Below are positions 47,298 through 57,117 of a DNA stretch of 64,000 nucleotides, piece after piece (position 1 is the stretch's first letter; each line of letters opens with the position of its first letter). The notes beneath the pieces were generated by a model that had not been told where the DNA came from, ran no database searches, and saw nothing but the letters and a program-made list of their open reading frames with translations. Origin of the DNA: JAFKFJ01 sp963786445 (GTDB lineage: Bacteria; Pseudomonadota; Alphaproteobacteria; Acetobacterales; Acetobacteraceae); assembly GCA_963786445.1 (NCBI GenBank), contig CAWAZU010000008.1, forward strand, positions 1 through 64,000, read 5' to 3'. The translations under genes and the position numbers were made by a program.

Positions 47298-48293
47298 CTA
47301 GCGGCGGCCCAGCAGCCGGGCAGCGGCGGGCGCGAAATACGTCAGCACGCCGGCCGCGCCGGCGCGCTTGAAGGCGAGCAGGCTCTCCATCATGGCGGCG
47401 TCGTGATCGAGCCAGCCGTTGCCGGAAGCGGCCATGATCATCGCGTACTCGCCCGACACCTGATAGGCGAAGGTCGGCACGCCGAACCGCTCGTGGACGC
47501 GCCGGACGATGTCGAGATAGGGCAGGCCGGGCTTGACCATCACCATGTCGGCGCCTTCGTCGAGGTCCATCGCCACCTCGCGCAGCGCCTCGTCGGAATT
47601 GGCGGGGTCCATCTGGTAGGTGCGCTTGTCGCCCTTGAGCGCGCCGGAGGAGCCGACCGCGTCGCGGAACGGGCCGTAGAACGCCGAGGCGTATTTCGCG
47701 GCGTAGGACATGATGCGGGTGTGGATCAGCCCCGCGGCGTCGAGCGCGGTGCGGATCGCGCCGACGCGCCCGTCCATCATGTCGGAGGGTGCGATCACGT
47801 CGATCCCGGCCTCTGCCTGCACCACCGCCTGGCGGGTCAGCACTTCGAGGGTTTCGTCGTTGGCGACGTAGCCGTGGCGGATCACGCCGTCGTGGCCGTG
47901 GTCGGTGTAGGGGTCGAGCGCCACGTCGCCGACCAGCCCGACCTGGGGGAATTCGCGCTTGAGCAGCCGGGTCGCCGAGCAGATCAGGTTGTCGGGGTTG
48001 GCGGATTCGGTTCCCTCGGCGTCCTTCTTCTCGGGCGGTGTCGCGGGGAACAGGGCGATGGCGGGAATGCCGAGATCGACGCCCTCGGCGACGTGGCCGG
48101 CGAGCCGGTCGAGCGTCACCCGCTGCACGCCGGGCATGGAGGGCACGTCTTCGGCCGTGTTGCGGCCTGCCATGACGAACACCGGCCAGATCAGGTCATC
48201 GACCGACAGCCGGTGCTCCGCCACCAGCCGGCGCGTCCAGGCATCGTGCCGGTTGCGGCGCGGGCGGGCGGCGGGGAAGCGGCCGAGGGACAT
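47298..48293 (-). CDS. hemB: Delta-aminolevulinic acid dehydratase (porphobilinogen synthase)
   Basis: 331 residues from ATG 48293 (MSLGRFPAARPRRNRHDAW). Condenses two aminolevulinate molecules in haem synthesis. Active-site lysines in APSDMMDGRVGAIR and DMVMVKPGLPYLDIV. The metal segment DVALDPYTDHGHDG has Asp/Ala in place of the zinc cysteines, so it is the Mg-type enzyme. Intact. Confidence 0.95.
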   Translation of the reverse strand: MSLGRFPAARPRRNRHDAWTRRLVAEHRLSVDDLIWPVFVMAGRNTAEDVPSMPGVQRVTLDRLAGHVAEGVDLGIPAIALFPATPPEKKDAEGTESANPDNLICSATRLLKREFPQVGLVGDVALDPYTDHGHDGVIRHGYVANDETLEVLTRQAVVQAEAGIDVIAPSDMMDGRVGAIRTALDAAGLIHTRIMSYAAKYASAFYGPFRDAVGSSGALKGDKRTYQMDPANSDEALREVAMDLDEGADMVMVKPGLPYLDIVRRVHERFGVPTFAYQVSGEYAMIMAASGNGWLDHDAAMMESLLAFKRAGAAGVLTYFAPAAARLLGRR

Positions 48294-48417
48294 GGCGCGG
48301 AACTCCGGGCGGGCGAGACAAGATGGCTTAGGCTCGGCGGAGCGCGATGCCAAGCGCCGCCGCGTATTGCAGACTGCACTACAATCGGCTACGTCTCTGG
48401 TACGACAGGAGAATCCC

Positions 48418-48714
48418 ATGACGACCAGGGCCGGACGCAAAGATCATCCGTTGTCGATGCGACTGCCGTCGGCTGACCTCGCGATCATTGACCGGGCGGC
48501 CGGTCTGCGTGGGCGGTCGCGGACCGACTTCATGCGTGACGCTGCCGTACGGGCGGCCGAGGACGTGCTGATGGAAGCGGCGCTGGTCCGCATGACGCCG
48601 CGGGACTTTGCCGCCTTCAGCGCCGCCATCGCGGCGCCGGCGGTCGCTGTTCCGGAAATGGTCGCGCTGCTCCGCCGCCCGACGCCCTGGGAGAAGCCCG
48701 GACACGACAACTGA
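48418..48714 (+). CDS. DUF1778 antitoxin (TacA-like)
   Basis: 98 residues: a ribbon-helix-helix start (HPLSMRLPSADLAIIDRAAG, RGRSRTDFMRDAAVRAAED) and a C-terminal toxin-binding tail (MTPRDFAAFSAAIAAPAV). Located 8 bp before a GNAT toxin gene, so it is the antitoxin of a TacAT-type module and likely its autorepressor. Intact. Confidence 0.88.
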   Translation: MTTRAGRKDHPLSMRLPSADLAIIDRAAGLRGRSRTDFMRDAAVRAAEDVLMEAALVRMTPRDFAAFSAAIAAPAVAVPEMVALLRRPTPWEKPGHDN

Positions 48715-48721
48715 CGGCGAA

Positions 48722-49228
48722 GTGGTCTCGACGCCCGAACTTCTGACGCCTGTGCATTCGGTCGCAGGGTTCTCCTGCGGCAAGCCGGTACTCGACCATT
48801 GGCTGAAGGCTCGCGCCCTGGCCAACCAGGAGCGCGGTTTCACGGTCGTCGTGGTCGTCCACGAGGGCGGCGACGTGGTCGGGTACTACGGCCTGGCGCC
48901 GACCGCCGTCGTGCCTTCCGCCATGCCGCGCAGCATCCGCACCGGGCAGCCGCCGAACCCGGTCCCTTGTCTCCTGCTCGGGCAACTGGCGGTCGATACG
49001 CGATGGACCGGCCGGGGCGTCGGCTCGGGTTTGCTGCGTCACGCCTTGTTGCGCTCGGTGGCCGGCGCGCAGCTGGTTGGCGGACGTGCCTTGCTCGTGC
49101 GCGCGGTCGATGCCGATGCTGCGGCGTTCTGGCAACGGCGCGGCTTCCTGCCGTCCCGCGACGAGCCGCTGATGCTGTTCCGCGCGGTTGCCGAGATCGC
49201 GGCGTCGTTGCTGGAGTCCCGAAGATAG
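48722..49228 (+). CDS. GNAT family N-acetyltransferase toxin (TacT-like)
   Basis: 168 residues from GTG 48722. Acetyl-CoA binding loop LLLGQLAVDTRWTGRGVGSG, N-terminal SCGKPVLDHWLKARALA and C-terminal FWQRRGFLPSRDEPLMLFR are typical of TacT toxins, which acetylate aminoacyl-tRNA and stop translation. Pairs with the DUF1778 gene just upstream. Intact. Confidence 0.88.
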   Translation: MVSTPELLTPVHSVAGFSCGKPVLDHWLKARALANQERGFTVVVVVHEGGDVVGYYGLAPTAVVPSAMPRSIRTGQPPNPVPCLLLGQLAVDTRWTGRGVGSGLLRHALLRSVAGAQLVGGRALLVRAVDADAAAFWQRRGFLPSRDEPLMLFRAVAEIAASLLESRR

Positions 49229-49311
49229 ACTCATTTCGCGCGCCGCACGCCGTTTCGCCCCGCCGCCGCCCGTGTTACAGCACCCGCCCCGCGTCCGGAG
49301 GGATGCCCCGA

Positions 49312-50623
49312 TGAACGAGCAGTCGCCCGCCGCCAGCCTGCGGCGCTTCTTCGCCGCCCCGCTGGCCGAGACCGATCCCGAACTCGCCGCCGCCATCGGC
49401 CGCGAACTGGTGCGCCAGCAGGACGGCATCGAGCTGATCGCCAGCGAAAACATCGTCTCCGCCGCGGTGCTGGAGGCGCAAGGCTCCGTGCTCACCAACA
49501 AATACGCCGAGGGCTATCCGGGCCGGCGCTACTACGGCGGCTGCGTCTAGGTCGATGTGGCCGAGCAGCTGGCCATCGACCGCGCGAAAAAGCTGTTCGA
49601 CTGCGGCTTCGCCAACGTGCAGCCGCATTCCGGCGCGCAGGCCAACCAGACGGTGTTCCTCGCCCTGCTGCAGCCCGGCGACACCATTCTCGGCATGAGC
49701 CTCGCCGCCGGCGGCCACCTGACGCACGGGGCGGCGCCGAACCTGTCGGGGAAATGGTTCCACGCCGTGCAGTACGGCGTGCGCCGCGAGGACGGCATCC
49801 TCGACTACGAGGAACTGGAGCGCCTGGCGCGCGAGCATCGGCCGAAACTGATCATCGCCGGCGGCTCGGCCTATCCGCGCGTCATCGACTTTCGCCCGGA
49901 TCCGCCGCGTCGCCGATGAGGTCGGCGCGTATTTCATGGTCGATATGGCGCATTTCGCCGGGCTGGTCGCCGCCGGCGTCTTTCCCAGCCCGCTGCCGCA
50001 CGCGCATGTCGTGCACCACGACGACGCACAAGACGCTGCGCGGCCCGCGCGGCGGCATGGTGGTCGGCAACGACCCGGAGCTCGGCAAGAAGATCAACGC
50101 CGCCCTGTTCCCCGGCCTGCAGGGCGGCCCGCTGATGCACGTCATCGCCGCGCAAGGCCGCGGCGTTCGGCGAGGCGCTGCGGCCGGAGTTCCGCACCTA
50201 CCAGCGCGCGGTGGCCGAGAACGCGCGCGCGCTGGCCGAAACCCTGGTCGAGCAGGGGCTGGCGATCGTCACCGGCGGCACCGACTGCCACCTGATGCTG
50301 GTCGATCTGCGCCCCAAGCGCGTGACCGGCAAGGCGGCGGAGGCGAGCCTGGAGCGCGCCCACATCACCGCCAACAAGAACGCCATCCCGTTCGACCCGG
50401 AAAAGCCCACCATCACCTCGGGCATCCGCCTCGGCACGCCGGCCGGCACCACGCGCGGCTTCGGCGGTTGCGGAGTTCCAGGAGATCGGCCGGATGATCG
50501 GCGAGGTGCTGGACGGGTTGGCGCGCTCCAACGACGGCAGCCAACGCCGCGGCCGAGCAGGCGGTGGGCGAGCGCGTGCAGGAGCTGTGCGCGCGGTTTC
50601 CGATCTATGCGGGGCGGCACTGA
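49312..50623 (+). CDS. glyA: Serine hydroxymethyltransferase (five frameshifts, one TAG)
   Basis: After GGAGGG. Pieces in order: ELIASENIVSAAVLEAQGSV, RRYYGGC, then a TAG (49548-49550) before VDVAEQLAIDRAKKLFDCGF; GAQANQTVFLALLQPGDTIL; MVDMAHFAGLVAAGVFP; the PLP-lysine loop, which should read TTTTHK; TGGTDCHLMLVDLRPKRVT; TSGIRLGTPAGTTRGFG. Each shift can be undone by removing one base (49890s, 50023, 50154, 50470, 50540). Makes glycine and methylene-tetrahydrofolate. Certainly functional in the organism, so the breaks are most likely sequence errors. Confidence 0.9.
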
Positions 50624-50652
50624 CGCGCGTGCCCGAACACGGCTGACCGTCC

Positions 50653-51107
50653 ATGCACTGCCCGTTCTGCGGCCACGACGACACCCAGGTGAAGGACAGC
50701 CGCCCGACCGACGACGGTGCGGCGATCCGGCGCCGCCGCTTCTGCGCCGCCTGCGGCCAGCGCTTCACCACCATCGAGCGCGTGCAGCTGCGCGACCTGA
50801 TCGTTGCGAAAACCGACGGGCGGCGCGTGCCGTTCGACCGCGACAAGCTCGCCCGCTCGGTCCGCGTGGCACTGCGCAAGCGGCCGGTGCCGAGGAGCGC
50901 ATCGAGCGCATCGTCAACGGCATCGTCCGCCAGCTCGAAGCCTCCGGCGAGAGCGACATCCCCAGCAAGCAGATCGGCGAACTGGTGATGGAGACGCTGA
51001 AGGAGGTCGATGCGGTGGCCTATGTCCGCTTCGCCTCGGTCTATCGCAACTTCCGCGAGGCCAAGGATTTCGAGGCCTTCCTCGGTCAACTCAGCGAACC
51101 CACATAG
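50653..51107 (+). CDS. nrdR: Transcriptional repressor NrdR (one frameshift)
   Basis: About 151 residues. Zinc ribbon MHCPFCGHDDTQVKDSRPTD and RRFCAACGQRFTTIERVQ, then an ATP-cone (KTDGRRVPFDRDKLARSVRV, IERIVNGIVRQLEASGES, ELVMETLKEVDAVAYVRFAS). The frame breaks near 50888. Represses ribonucleotide reductase genes. Placed between glyA and ribD, a common alphaproteobacterial order. Confidence 0.93.
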
Positions 51108-51114
51108 CGGCGGG

Positions 51115-52222
51115 ATGGCGGATCAGTCACACATGCGCGCGGCGCTGGCGCTGGCGCGGCGGGGTCTCGGCAATTCCTGGCCCAATCCGGCGGTCGGCTG
51201 CGTCGTGGTCAAGGACGGCCGCGTGGTCGGCCGCGCCGTCACCGCCCCCGGCGGCCGGCCGCATGCCGAACCGCTCGCGCTGGCGATGGCCGGCGCCGCG
51301 GCGCGCGGCGCCACGGTCTATGTGACGCTGGAGCCGTGCTGCCATCACGGCCGCACGCCGCCCTGCACCGACGCACTGATCGCCGCCGGCGTCGCGCGCG
51401 TGGTGGCGGCGACGCAGGACCGCGACCCGCGCGTGAGCGGCCAAGGCCTCGCCCGCCTGCGCGAGGCCGGCATCGCGGTGGAGGCGGGGCTGCTCGGTGC
51501 CGAGGCGGAGGAGGTGAATGCCGGCTTCTTCGCCCGCGTCGGCCTCGGCCGTCCGCTGGTGACGCTGAAACTCGCCGCGACGCTGGACGGGCGCATCGCG
51601 ACGCACGGGGGCGAGAGCCGCTGGATCACCGGCGAGGCAGCGCGGCGTGCGGCGCATGCGTTGCGCGGGCGCAGCGACGCGGTCATGGTCGGCGTCGGCA
51701 CGGTGGTGGCCGACGACCCGGACCTGACCTGCCGCATCCAAGGCTTCCGCCCGACGCCGCTGGTGCGCGTGGTGGCCGACAGCCACCTGCGAACGCCCCT
51801 TACGGCGCGGCTGGTCGCGACCGCGCGCGAGACGCCGACCTGGATTCTGGCGCGTCACGACGCCGATGCCGAGCGCCGGCGCGTGCTTGTCGGGGCAGGG
51901 GTGGTGGTGCTCGGCGTCGCGCCGGCCGGCGCGGGTGTCGGGCTGGGGGTCGATCTCGTGGACGCATTGCGCGTGCTGGCGGAGCGCGGCATCACGCGGC
52001 TGCTGGTCGGAGGGCGGCGCGCAGCTTGCCGCGGCGCTGCTGCGCGCGGATCTGGTGGACCGGATGGCGTGGTTCCAGGCGCCGGCGGTGATGGGCGGCG
52101 ATGGCTGGCCGGCGGCGCAGGCGTTCGGCGTCACCCGCCTCGCCGGCATGCCCCGCTTCGTGCGCGAGGCGACGCGGCCGGTCGGCGCGGACGTGCTGAC
52201 CGAACTCAGGCGGGCGGCGTAA
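51115..52222 (+). CDS. ribD: Bifunctional riboflavin deaminase/reductase RibD (one frameshift)
   Basis: The N-terminal deaminase has HAEPLALAMAGAAARGATVY and LEPCCHHGRTPPC (zinc ligands). The C-terminal reductase has LVTLKLAATLDGRIAT and LLRADLVDRMAWFQAP. One extra G near 52012 (GTCGGAGGGC for GTCGAGGGC) breaks the frame. About 369 residues. Catalyses the second and third steps of riboflavin synthesis. Confidence 0.92.
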
Positions 52223-52260
52223 TGGACGATCGGCACCCGCCCATCAGCGCCGCTGCTTCT

Positions 52261-52288
52261 CCCTCTCCACCCCTGGGGGTGGAGAGGG
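52261..52288. repeat. Perfect 12-bp hairpin between ribD and ribE
   Basis: CCCTCTCCACCC at 52261-52272 pairs with GGGTGGAGAGGG at 52277-52288 around a 4-nt loop. It has no T run, so it is not a standard terminator. It may slow or attenuate transcription, stabilise RNA, or be a dispersed repeat. Confidence 0.7.
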
Positions 52289-52304
52289 AACTGACGGAGG
52301 GCTG

Positions 52305-52910
52305 ATGTTCACCGGCATCGTCACCGGCCTCGGCACCGTGCGCGATGTCACGCCGATCGGCGGCGGGCGGGACATGCGCCTCGTCATCGCCACGCCGCCC
52401 GGCTGGGCCGACGCGCAAAGCATCCCGCTCGGCGCCTCGATCGCCTGCTCCGGCTGCTGCCTGACCGCGGTGGAAAGCGGGCCGGACTGGTTCGCCGCCA
52501 CGGCCTCGGCCGAGACGCTGGCGAAAACCACGCTCGGCCGCTGGCGCGCCGGCACGCGCGTCAACCTGGAACGCCCGCTGCGCGTCGGCGACGAACTCGG
52601 CGGCCACATCGTCTCCGGCCACGTGGACGGCGTCGGCGACGTGCTGTCGGCGACGCCCGAGAACGGCTCGACCCGCTGGCTCTTCCGCGTGCCGGCGCCG
52701 CTCGCGCGCTTCATCGCGCCGAAAGGCAGCGTCGCCGTCGACGGCGTGTCGTTGACCGTCAACGAGGTCGAAGGTGCGACCTTCGGCGTCAACATCATCC
52801 CGCACACCGCCGCGGTGACGACATTCGGCCTGCTGAAGCCGGGCGATGCGGTGAACATCGAGATCGACATGCTGGCGCGCTACGTCGCGCGGCTGCAGGA
52901 GACTTCATGA
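52305..52910 (+). CDS. ribE: Riboflavin synthase alpha chain
   Basis: 201 residues starting MFTGIVTGLGTVRDV. Two lumazine-binding repeats (SIACSGCCLTAVES, then SVAVDGVSLTVNEVEG). Dismutates two lumazines to riboflavin. Its stop overlaps the ribBA start (ATGA). Intact. Confidence 0.95.
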   Translation: MFTGIVTGLGTVRDVTPIGGGRDMRLVIATPPGWADAQSIPLGASIACSGCCLTAVESGPDWFAATASAETLAKTTLGRWRAGTRVNLERPLRVGDELGGHIVSGHVDGVGDVLSATPENGSTRWLFRVPAPLARFIAPKGSVAVDGVSLTVNEVEGATFGVNIIPHTAAVTTFGLLKPGDAVNIEIDMLARYVARLQETS

Positions 52911-54032
52911 GCCACGACCTGATGACGCGCGGCCTGCACGACTACCTCTCCTCGATCGAGGAACTGGTCGAGGAGGCGCGCAACGGCCGGCATGTTCATT
53001 CTGGTGGACGACGAGGACCGCGAGAACGAAGGCGACCTCGTCATCCCGGCGCAGTTCGCCACCCCCGAAGCGATCGACGTTCATGGCGCGGCAATGCCGC
53101 GGCCTGATCTGCCTCGCGCTGACCCGGCATCGCGTCGAGCAGCTCGGCCTGCCGCTGATGAGCCAGGCCAACGGCACGCGCCACCAGACCGCCTTCACCG
53201 TATCGATCGAGGCGCGCGAGCGGCGTGACCACCGGCATCTCCGCGCACGACCGCGCGCACACCATCGCGGTCGCGATCAATCCCGAATGCGGCCGCGACG
53301 ACATCGTGACGCCGGGCCACGTCTTTCCGCTGGTCGCGCGCGAGGGCGGGGCGCTGGTGCGCGCCGGCCATACCGAGGCGGCGGTCGATATCGCGCGGCT
53401 CGCCGGCCTCAATCCGTCGGCGGTGATCTGCGAGATCATGAACGACGACGGCACGATGGCGCGGCTGCCCGACCTCGTCGCCTTCGCGCAGCGCCACAAC
53501 TCAAGCTCGGCACCATCGCCGACCTGATCGCGCATCGCCGCCGCACCGAGCGCCTGGTGAAGCGCGTGGAGGAAGGCACGCTCGCGCACGAGATCGGCGG
53601 CGACTGGCAGTGCCTGGTCTATGCCAACACCGTCGAATACGCCGAGCATCTGGTTCTGGTGAAGGGCGATGTCGCATCCGGCGGCCCGGTGCTGGTGCGC
53701 ATGCACGCCGTCGATCTGCTGGACGACATCGTCGCCGGGAAATCGCGCTGGCGGCGCTGCACGCGGCGATGCGCATGATCGCCGCAGACGGCCGCGGCGT
53801 CGTCGTGCTGATCCGCGAGAACCGCGCGACCAAGCTTTCCGAGCGCGTGGGCACGCTCTCGGCCAGCCCGCGTCCGGCCGGCGAGCTGCGCGACTACGGC
53901 ATCGGCGCGCAGATCCTGCTCGACCTCGGCGTGCGGGACATGGTGCTGCTCTCCAACACGCACCGCACCATCGTGGGACTGGAGGGCTACGGCCTGAACA
54001 TCGTCGAGCAGCGCTCGCTCGGCTGCCCATGA
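52907..54032 (+). CDS. ribBA: RibBA: DHBP synthase with degenerate GTP cyclohydrolase II domain (several frameshifts)
   Basis: The RibB part reads MFILVDDEDRENEGDLVIPA, LICLALTRHRVEQLGLPLM and TGISAHDRAHTIAVAINPEC. The C-terminal RibA-like part reads RHNSSS/LKLGTIADLIAHRRRTE, VLVRMHAVDLLDDIVAG and LRDYGIGAQILLDLGVRDM, and lacks the zinc cysteines of active GTP cyclohydrolase II. Frame breaks near 52990, 53085, 53100, 53222, 53505 and 53740. About 375 codons. RibB supplies the four-carbon unit for lumazine. Confidence 0.88.
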
Positions 54033-54512
54033 GCACGCGCGACGCGAAGCCGCCCGCCGTGCCCCGCCTCGACGGCGCCGCCGCCGCATTTGCTGATCGT
54101 GCGCGCGCCGTACTACGCCGAAGTGGTCGATGGCCTGCGCGACGGCGCCGCGCGCCTGCTGACGGAGGCCGGCGCCAGCTACGACGTTCTCGACGTGGCC
54201 GGCGCGCTGGAGCTGGCGGGCGCGGTGCGGCTCGCGTTGCGCGGGCGGCGGCGCTTCGACGGCTTCGTGGTGCTGGGCTGCGTGGTGAAGGGCGAGACCG
54301 ACCACTACGAGTTCGTCTGCCGCGAGGCGATGGCCGGCATCACCGCGGTGGTGCTGCAGTTCGCGCTGTGCCTCGGCAACGGGCTGCTGACGGTCGATGC
54401 GCTGGCGCAGGCCGAGGCGCGCTCCGGCAGCGACGGCCCCAACAAGGGCGCCGAGGCGGCGGCGGCGGCGTTGCGGCAGATCGCGGCTGCGCGCTGGCTG
54501 GGAGCCGAGTGA
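54029..54512 (+). CDS. ribH: 6,7-dimethyl-8-ribityllumazine synthase (one frameshift)
   Basis: Starts MSTRDAKPPAVPRLDG, overlapping ribBA (ATGA). After a shift near 54085 it reads LLIVRAPYYAEVVDGLRDGA, DVAGALELAGAVRLAL, GCVVKGETDHYEFVCREA and LGNGLLTVDALAQAEARSG (substrate and phosphate sites). About 160 residues. Forms the icosahedral lumazine synthase shell in most bacteria. Confidence 0.93.
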
Positions 54513-55005
54513 TGGCGCGCGCCGCCGCAACACCGTCCGCGCGCGCGCACGGCCGCGCGCCTCGCCGCGGTGCAGGCGCTGTTCCAGAGCGAGCAGGCGC
54601 AGACCGGCGCGGAAACCGTGATCGACGAGTTTGTCCGCCACCGTTTCGGCGAGCTGCCGGGTAACGGCGGGTTCGAGGAGGGGCGGGCGCCGGACGCGCA
54701 TGTGCCGCTGTTCGCGTCGCATCGTGCGCGTGGCGACGCGCGAGCAGGAGCGCATCGACGGGATGATCGCCGAGGTGCTTTCGGCCGATTGGCCGCTGCT
54801 GCGGCTCGATCCGGTGCTGCGCGCGGTGATGCGCGCCGGCACCGCCGAACTGCTGATGCCGGAGGGGCCGCCGGCGAGCGTCGTCATCAACGAGTATCTC
54901 GACGTGGCGCACGGCTTCTTCGACGGCGACGAGCCGCGCATGGCCAACGGCGTGCTCGACCGGCTGGCGCGGCAGTTGCGGCCGGGCGAATTCGCGCCGG
55001 CATGA
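54512..55005 (+). CDS. nusB: Transcription antitermination factor NusB (two frameshifts)
   Basis: ATG overlaps the ribH stop (TGATG). Pieces: a basic N-terminus, RLAAVQALFQSEQAQTGAET, then after a shift near 54715 QERIDGMIAEVLSADWPLLR and ASVVINEYLDVAHGFFDGDE. A first shift is near 54545. About 164 residues. Binds boxA RNA with S10 for rRNA antitermination. Stop overlaps thiL. Confidence 0.9.
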
Positions 55006-55958
55006 CGGCGGACCCGCTCCCCGCCGAATTTTCGCTCATCGCGCGCCATTTCCGCCCGCTCGCCGGACCGGGCGCGCTCGACCTGACCGACGACGCGGCG
55101 GTGCTTGCCGTGCCGGCGGGCCGCGAGCTGGTGATCGCCGCCGACGCGATGGTGGCGGGCGTGCATTTCCTGCCGGACGATCCGCCCGACCTGGTCGGCC
55201 GCAAGCTGCTGCGCACGAATCTTTCCGACCTTGCCGCGATGGGGGCGGCGCCGCTCGGCTACCTGATGACCGTCTCGGTGCCGCGCGCCACGCCGGACGC
55301 CTGGTTCGCCGGCTTCGCCGCGGGGCTGGCGCAGGACCAGCGCGAGTTCGGCATCACGCTGCTCGGCGGCGACACCACCTCGACGCCTGGCCCGGTCAGC
55401 CTGTCGCTGACCGTGCTCGGGACGGTCGCGGCGGGCGAGGCGGTGCGGCGGGTCGGCGCGCGGCCGGGCGATGCGCTGTGGGTCACCGGCACGATCGGCG
55501 ACGGCGCGCTCGGGCTGCTGGCCGCGCGCGGCGAGCTGGCCGACCCGACCGGCTACCTCGCCGACCGCTACCGCCTGCCGCGCCCGCGGCTCGGGGTCGC
55601 GCGGCACGGCATCGTCGCGGCGGCGATGGATGTGTCGGACGGGCTGGTGCAGGACGTAGGGCATCTCTGCCGCGCCGGCGGCTGCGGCGCCGAGATTTTT
55701 GCCGCCGACCTGCCGCTGTCGCCGGCGGCGCGGGCGACACTGCCGGACACGCTCACGCGCATCCTCACCGGCGGCGACGATTACGAACTCGCGATGGCCG
55801 TGCCGCCCGACCGCGAAGCGGCCTTGCGCGATGCTGCGGGCGCGGTGCCGGTGACCCGCATCGGCCGCTTCGTCGCCGGCCCGCCGCGCGTGGTGGTGCG
55901 CGATGCCGACGGAGCGGAACAAAAGCTCGCCGTCGGCGGCTGGAGCCATTTCGGCTGA
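55002..55958 (+). CDS. thiL: Thiamine-monophosphate kinase
   Basis: 318 residues, ATGA overlap with nusB. AIR-synthase-type fold with metal/ATP aspartates in LTDDAAVLAV, RTNLSDLAAMGAAPLGYL, LLGGDTTSTPGPV and AAMDVSDGLVQDVGHL. Phosphorylates thiamine monophosphate to the diphosphate. Intact. Its stop is one base from the convergent old yellow enzyme gene. Confidence 0.95.
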   Translation: MTADPLPAEFSLIARHFRPLAGPGALDLTDDAAVLAVPAGRELVIAADAMVAGVHFLPDDPPDLVGRKLLRTNLSDLAAMGAAPLGYLMTVSVPRATPDAWFAGFAAGLAQDQREFGITLLGGDTTSTPGPVSLSLTVLGTVAAGEAVRRVGARPGDALWVTGTIGDGALGLLAARGELADPTGYLADRYRLPRPRLGVARHGIVAAAMDVSDGLVQDVGHLCRAGGCGAEIFAADLPLSPAARATLPDTLTRILTGGDDYELAMAVPPDREAALRDAAGAVPVTRIGRFVAGPPRVVVRDADGAEQKLAVGGWSHFG

Positions 55959-55959
55959 C

Positions 55960-57117
55960 CTACCACCGCCGCAGCTCCGCCAGCATCGCGCCGCGCCAGT
56001 CGAAGCGCGGCAGCCGCGCGTGTTCGTCCGCGGTCAGCGGCGGATAATCCGTGTAGCCGCGCGCATCGCCGCCGTAATACGTCGCCGGGTCCGCCGGCCG
56101 CAGCGCCGCCCCGAGTTTCAGGCGCTGCACCAGGTCGGGGTTGGCGATGAAGGCGCGGCCGAACGAGATCAGGTCCGCCCGCCCGCTGCGCAGCGCCACC
56201 TCGGCGCGGTAGCGGTCGAAGCCGCCATTGGCGATGTAGAGGCCGCGGAACCGCCGCCGCAGCCGGGTCCAGCTGAACATCGGCCGGCGCGTGCGCGTCT
56301 CCGCCACGTGCAGGTAGGCGATGCCGCGCAACGACAGCGCCTCCGCCAGCCGGCCGAACAGCCCGGCCGGATCGCTGTCGAACATGCCGCCCCATGGATT
56401 GATCGGCGAGACGCGCACGCCGACCCGCTCCGGCTGCCACACGCCGCACACCGCATCGACCAGCTCCAGCGGGAACCGCAACCGGTTAACCTGCGTGCCG
56501 CCATAGGCGTCGCCGCGGCGGTTGCTGCTCTCGCGCAAAAACTGGTCGATCAGGAAGCCGTTGCCGCCGTGCAGCTCGACCCCGTCGAACCCCGCCCGCC
56601 TGGCGTTCTCGGCCGCGTCGGCGAATTGTGCAACCATCTTGCATATTTCGCCGGCGCCGAGTTCGTGCGGCACTGGGAACGGTTTCGGTCCCTCCGGCGT
56701 CTCCGCCAGGCCGGGGGCGGCCAGCGCGGAGGGGGCGACGGGCAGCGCAGCGTCGGGCTGCAGCAGCGGATGCGAGACGCGCCCGACATGCCACAATTGC
56801 AGAAAAATGCGGCCGCCGCGCCGATGCACGGCCTCGGTGGTCAGCCGCCAGCCGGCGATCTGCGCCGCGCTGTGGATGCCCGGCGTGCCGGGGTAGCCCT
56901 TGCCCTGCGGTGAGACCTGCGCGCCCTCGGCCACCAGCAGCCCGGCGGCGGCGCGCTGGGCGTAGTATTCCGCCTGCAGCGCGTGCGGCGCGTCGCTTGC
57001 GTCGGCGCGCCGGCGCGTCATCGGTCCCATGACGATCCGGTTCGCCAGCAGGTACGGGCCGAGACGCACCGGCGAGAACAGGCCGCGCGCTGGCGCCGGG
57101 GTTGTCATCGGGTCCAT
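55960..57117 (-). CDS. Old yellow enzyme (NADH:flavin oxidoreductase, alkene reductase)
   Basis: 385 residues starting MDPMTTPAPARGLFSPVRLG. FMN TIM barrel: NRIVMGPMTRRRADASDAPH, LQLWHVGRVSHP, GFDGVELHGGNGFLIDQFLR and the phosphate-site FGRAFIANPDLVQRLK. Probable NADPH-dependent ene-reductase (NemA/XenA type). Intact. Confidence 0.92.
   Translation of the reverse strand: MDPMTTPAPARGLFSPVRLGPYLLANRIVMGPMTRRRADASDAPHALQAEYYAQRAAAGLLVAEGAQVSPQGKGYPGTPGIHSAAQIAGWRLTTEAVHRRGGRIFLQLWHVGRVSHPLLQPDAALPVAPSALAAPGLAETPEGPKPFPVPHELGAGEICKMVAQFADAAENARRAGFDGVELHGGNGFLIDQFLRESSNRRGDAYGGTQVNRLRFPLELVDAVCGVWQPERVGVRVSPINPWGGMFDSDPAGLFGRLAEALSLRGIAYLHVAETRTRRPMFSWTRLRRRFRGLYIANGGFDRYRAEVALRSGRADLISFGRAFIANPDLVQRLKLGAALRPADPATYYGGDARGYTDYPPLTADEHARLPRFDWRGAMLAELRRW

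Noticed and set aside
35296..49550. UAG codon reassignment
   Set aside because: TAG terminates fabH, the CoA-transferase and other genes at the expected ends, so it is still a stop codon.
52224..52304. FMN riboswitch before ribE
   Set aside because: Only about 80 bp are available and they hold a simple hairpin. The conserved RFN element sequence is absent.
52907..54032. Programmed frameshifting in the riboflavin genes
   Set aside because: Breaks lie at many unrelated sites without slippery sequences or conserved structure. Sequence error is simpler.
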